In this document: positions 19,953 through 22,077 of the stretch, piece after piece
Numbering within the stretch: the first letter of the stretch is position 1
Layout: each line of letters starts with the position of its first letter
Virus record (IMG/VR): IMGVR_UViG_3300050821_009405
Span: 1 to 22,077 of that record
Length of the DNA stretch: 22,077 nt
Source of the DNA: a virus
Reading direction: 5' to 3' (one strand)
Translations under genes and position numbers: made by a program
The notes under the pieces: model-generated
Seen by the model: only the letters and a program-made list of their open reading frames with translations
What the model was told of the DNA's origin: nothing
Database searches by the model: none

Positions 19953-20144
19953 GTGAATGACATCGAGGCAGAGGCCAACACTTTTTCCATGGAACTTTTG
20001 ATGCCGACTGAGTTCCTGTTGCGTGATCTAAAGCAGATGGGCGGCATCGATTTGACCGATGATGTGCAGGTCGAGAAGTTGGCAAAGAAGTACCGCGTCC
20101 CCGTCTCAATGATGGCGATCCGCATCGGGCAGCTTTTGCGTTAA
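19953..20144 (+). CDS. ImmA/IrrE C-terminus-like mini-protein, copy 2
   Basis: 63 residues; 52 of 63 aligned positions are identical to the protein at 16100-16300. EAEANTFSMELLMP and DVQVEKLAKKYRVPVSMMAI are the ImmA/IrrE C-terminal hallmarks, again without HExxH. The nucleotide sequences differ mainly at third positions, indicating both copies are under protein-level selection. Upstream neighbours differ between the copies, so duplication was of this gene only or is old. Confidence 0.75.
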   Translation: MNDIEAEANTFSMELLMPTEFLLRDLKQMGGIDLTDDVQVEKLAKKYRVPVSMMAIRIGQLLR

Positions 20145-20160
20145 CATCATCAGGGAAAAC

Positions 20161-20361
20161 ATGAAGCAAGCTCCGACTCCGTGGACATTAGTCCAGAATA
20201 GCTGGCGGTACACGACGATCTATGACGCCGAAGGGCACACGATTTGCCGACTTGATCTTGAGGACTGGAGCGTCACCGAGCGCAATCAGAACGAGTTGGA
20301 GGCGGTGCAGATGCAGATAGCGCGGCGCATTGTCGATGCCGTGAACGGGAGCGCAACATGA
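20161..20361 (+). CDS. 66-residue unknown protein
   Basis: Preceded by CAGGGAAAAC before ATG, a leader also found before the ImmA-like gene at 16100. Content: TPWTLVQNSWRYTTIYDAEG and a helical QMQIARRIVDAVN end, a common small phage fold of unknown role. Stop overlaps the next ATG. Confidence 0.65.
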   Translation: MKQAPTPWTLVQNSWRYTTIYDAEGHTICRLDLEDWSVTERNQNELEAVQMQIARRIVDAVNGSAT

Positions 20362-20576
20362 ACGAAGATGCATTGAGAACGGTGACCATTATAATTCCCA
20401 GTGGGTACAAGGACGCCGTTGAGTTCTTGAAAGATTGTCAGTTCGAACGTGCTCCAGAGACTGCGAATATTGATGCAATGCGCGAAACTCTGGAATGGCT
20501 AGATCGCCGCGGTGGCCTCGGCTATGAGGCGCACAATCAAATACGTGGCGCTCTTGGACGGCCGAGATTGCCTTAA
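20358..20576 (+). CDS. 72-residue unknown protein
   Basis: ATGA overlap start. VTIIIPSGYKDAVEFLKDCQ, then a helical METLEWLD-like region and a Gly/Arg tail. No motif. In the low-GC accessory operon. Confidence 0.6.
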   Translation: MNEDALRTVTIIIPSGYKDAVEFLKDCQFERAPETANIDAMRETLEWLDRRGGLGYEAHNQIRGALGRPRLP

Positions 20577-20594
20577 CATCACAACAGAGCAAAC

Positions 20595-20789
20595 ATGACA
20601 GAAAAGCTTTTCGACGTAGACGGCTTGCGCATCCTATCGTTCAAGCTGTCTTGTGAGGATCAGTTTCGGCTCGCGACGTTTATTGCTGAGAATGTCGGCT
20701 ATGTGTTGGTGGCAGAAACCGATCGACGCCAGCCCGATGTAATCTGGATTGACGGAGAGCGGTACAAGCTAACCCGAGAAGACGCATGA
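20595..20789 (+). CDS. 64-residue unknown protein
   Basis: Begins MTEKLFDVDGLRILSFKLSC with a mixed alpha/beta pattern (FIAENVGYVLVAETDRRQPD). Its stop overlaps the following ATG (ATGA). No family recognised. Confidence 0.6.
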   Translation: MTEKLFDVDGLRILSFKLSCEDQFRLATFIAENVGYVLVAETDRRQPDVIWIDGERYKLTREDA

Positions 20790-20908
20790 ACATGCTCATC
20801 TACGCACTAGCCGCACTCGGCGCCCTCACCATGGTGAGGTGGGCCCGCGAGCGTTGGCGCACCCGCAAAGACAAGGGCTACGACTCGAGCAAGTACGGCG
20901 CGTTCTAA
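20786..20908 (+). CDS. 40-residue single-pass membrane peptide
   Basis: Residues 2-17 are hydrophobic (NMLIYALAALGALTMV), followed by a basic segment (RWARERWRTRKDK) and the tail YDSSKYGAF. Its TAA overlaps the TAG of the convergent gene (20905-20907), so the two gene ends share bases. Possibly a small holin-like or anchor peptide. Confidence 0.55.
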   Translation: MNMLIYALAALGALTMVRWARERWRTRKDKGYDSSKYGAF

Positions 20909-21003
20909 GCCAGCATCGTCCTCAGCACGTGCACCAGGATTGCGATCAGAACCAGCAGCCCGAATACGGCGAGCCCGAGATAGCGCTCTGCCCGCCGCCT
21001 CAT
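20905..21003 (-). CDS. 32-residue single-pass membrane peptide
   Basis: ATG overlaps the previous stop as ATGA. Basic start (MRRRAERYLG) and one membrane helix (LAVFGLLVLIAILVHVL). A member of the small membrane cluster at this end. Confidence 0.5.
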   Translation of the reverse strand: MRRRAERYLGLAVFGLLVLIAILVHVLRTMLA

Positions 21004-21287
21004 TCAATCCTCCCGATTCCGCGGCGCAGCTCGTCATACCACTTCATGAGCAGGGCGATGTCGCGCTTTTGAAGCGCAACCTCCTGCAGCACAGCCGCGA
21101 TGCTCTTCAATTCTGCCTTCATCTCGCTGAGTTGACTGGTGAGAGTTTCCAGCGTGAGCTTCACGCTGACCTCTTGGCCGCCTCTCTTATAGAGAAAGAC
21201 CGCGCCGACGATGAGCGCGCTGGTGAGCATGCTTGCGGCGGTGAGTACGTCGCCGAACTTGACCGTCCATTCAAAGGTCAGGCCCAT
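21000..21287 (-). CDS. Membrane-anchored coiled-coil protein (lysis candidate)
   Basis: 95 residues. One membrane helix at about 15-34 (LTAASMLTSALIVGAVFLY) followed by a long coiled-coil region (residues 40-80, LETLTSQLSEMKAELKSIAA). This is the layout of inner-membrane spanin subunits and of some holin/XhlA-like proteins. It lies with other small membrane genes, which supports a lysis role, but no endolysin is in view. The start overlaps a 28-codon ORF. Confidence 0.65.
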   Translation of the reverse strand: MGLTFEWTVKFGDVLTAASMLTSALIVGAVFLYKRGGQEVSVKLTLETLTSQLSEMKAELKSIAAVLQEVALQKRDIALLMKWYDELRRGIGRIE

Positions 21288-21364
21288 TGCCGCATCTTTC
21301 CTGCGGCGCGTTCAAAAAAGAACAGCGGGAGGCGGTATTCCGTGCTTCTGTGTCGAGTAGCCAT
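21278..21364 (-). CDS. 28-residue peptide upstream of the coiled-coil protein
   Basis: ATG at 21364 has GGGAG six bases upstream, a better site than the following gene has, and the stop falls inside that gene. Content: MATRHRSTEYRLPLFFFERA plus tail. It may serve as a coupling leader. The 143 bases upstream (21365-21507) hold only a GC hairpin (CGCCGG/CCGGCG) and no other gene. Confidence 0.4.
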   Translation of the reverse strand: MATRHRSTEYRLPLFFFERAAGKMRQWA

Positions 21365-21507
21365 CGTCAGCTCCCTATCAGCTGTGGTGGTCAGGGCAGT
21401 CGCTCTGTGCAACCAGCGCGGCTGTCCGCCTCTTACTAACTCAACATCCGCGACAGATACTCGGCGGCGCCGGTTCAGCCGGCGGTAGCGGATCGAACTG
21501 CGATTCC

Positions 21508-21729
21508 TTATCGCTGGATGTGAAAGGGATTTGGCGCAGCCCCACCTCCCGCGAGCAGTCCCAAAATAGCGATCAGACAAAGGATCAGCACGACAACCCA
21601 GACGAGTTGCTCGACCCTAGGCGGGATCGGCATGAACAACCTGATCGCATACAGCAGCAGATAGATACATCCGCACACCACGATGATGCCGATGGCAAGC
21701 CAAAGGATCGATATCGCAAGTCCAACCAT
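21508..21729 (-). CDS. Two-helix membrane protein (holin candidate)
   Basis: 73 residues with two hydrophobic helices (LAISILWLAIGIIVVCGCIY and LVWVVVLILCLIAILGLLAG) around a short Pro-containing loop. AGGAG six bases before ATG overlaps the previous stop. Size and topology fit a class II holin, but many phage membrane proteins look alike. Confidence 0.6.
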   Translation of the reverse strand: MVGLAISILWLAIGIIVVCGCIYLLLYAIRLFMPIPPRVEQLVWVVVLILCLIAILGLLAGGGAAPNPFHIQR

Positions 21730-21738
21730 GATGTTCTC

Positions 21739-21885
21739 CTATTGCCTCAGGAATTTGAGGGCCGCCTTGACCAGCGAAACTATTTTGACCTTGATCTCCT
21801 GCGATGCCGAAAGCCGCAAGCCTCCGGCATCCGGAGAAAACTCAAACACCACATGGCCGCTGTCATCGAGGACGTACAGCTTCAT
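21739..21885 (-). CDS. 48-residue unknown protein
   Basis: ATG one base after the previous stop (TGACATG). Begins MKLYVLDDSGHVVFEFSPDA, beta-strand rich, then a basic helix (IKVKIVSLVKAALKFLRQ). No family recognised. Confidence 0.55.
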   Translation of the reverse strand: MKLYVLDDSGHVVFEFSPDAGGLRLSASQEIKVKIVSLVKAALKFLRQ

Positions 21886-21886
21886 G

Positions 21887-22077
21887 TCATCCCCCGCGAA
21901 ACGCTATCACGGCGCCCAATACCAGGGCCGCGAATGCTATCGACGCGGAAAGCAACATTATTCCTTGCCCCTTTTCCGCCGAGCGTTCCTGCTTGCCGGC
22001 GTCGACAGTGTTGTCGCGACCGGTCCAGATATTGATTCGCTCCGTCAGGCGGTCGATCTTCTCGTTGGTCGCGCCAT
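21887..22077 (-). CDS. C-terminal part of a tail-anchored membrane protein
   Basis: The frame is open to the window edge; 62 residues are visible. A coiled-coil-like NEKIDRLTERINIWTGRD segment is followed by EKGQ and a C-terminal membrane helix (LLSASIAFAALVLGAVIAF). This is the layout of XhlA/holin-associated proteins. Start outside the window. Confidence 0.55.
   Translation of the reverse strand, partial: GATNEKIDRLTERINIWTGRDNTVDAGKQERSAEKGQGIMLLSASIAFAALVLGAVIAFRGG

Noticed and set aside
1-22077. CRISPR array, tRNA, rRNA or insertion sequence
   Set aside because: No regularly spaced repeats, no cloverleaf with a T-loop motif, and no transposase or terminal inverted repeats were seen.

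Overview
The window looks like a temperate tailed-phage (prophage) genome segment from an alphaproteobacterium, most likely Rhizobiales/Bradyrhizobium-like. The reasons are: terminase, portal, excisionase and tyrosine integrase genes; a GcrA-family regulator (GcrA is essentially confined to alphaproteobacteria); GC near 60% in the core; and extreme gene packing with ATGA, GTGA or TGATG stop/start overlaps. Host assignment is inference; the family calls come from motif recognition only, with no database search. No rRNA, tRNA, CRISPR array or recognisable insertion sequence was seen.

Layout. (1) 1-2411, plus strand: end of an unknown gene, a small Cys protein, the portal protein, a 14-codon highly basic mini-ORF and an intrinsic terminator. 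(2) 2240-6134, minus strand: an HTH regulator followed by small membrane, Tat-signal-like and unknown proteins, the large terminase and a small Cys protein. Terminase and portal are convergent, an unusual order. (3) 6190-6809: a second regulatory node with two plus-strand genes (HTH and zinc ribbon). (4) 6786-11982, minus strand: a coupled run of 15 genes with a Cro-like candidate, a GcrA homologue, a winged-helix-type replication protein, a partly overprinted replication-associated protein, an orphan DNA methyltransferase, a second Tat-like protein and small unknowns. (5) 11991-12384: the immunity region, with a small XRE repressor flanked by six copies of a 16-bp operator, consensus GTCGGA-N4-TCCGAC. 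(6) 12385-18435, plus strand: a coupled run of 17 genes with small unknowns, a PD-(D/E)XK exonuclease and RecA-like ATPase pair, an ImmA/IrrE C-terminus-like mini-protein, a DpdA/TGT-like enzyme, Xis and Int. (7) 18436-20908: a lower-GC accessory region with a possible att core, Cys-cluster proteins, a pseudoknot-bearing leader and a second copy of the ImmA-like mini-protein. (8) 20905-22077, minus strand: small membrane and coiled-coil proteins, plausibly lysis-related, running off the window.

How it may work together. The repressor probably binds all six operators. One operator exactly fills the spacer of the rightward early promoter, another that of a leftward promoter. The rightward promoter fires the recombination, DpdA and xis/int operon; the leftward one fires the replication and methylation operon. 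A hairpin over the first Shine-Dalgarno of the right operon would form only in read-through RNA, because its 5' arm lies upstream of the expected start site. This resembles the phage T4 gene e logic and would be a second silencing layer. DpdA and the methyltransferase suggest DNA modification against host restriction; the DpdA substrate would have to come from the host or from genes outside the window.
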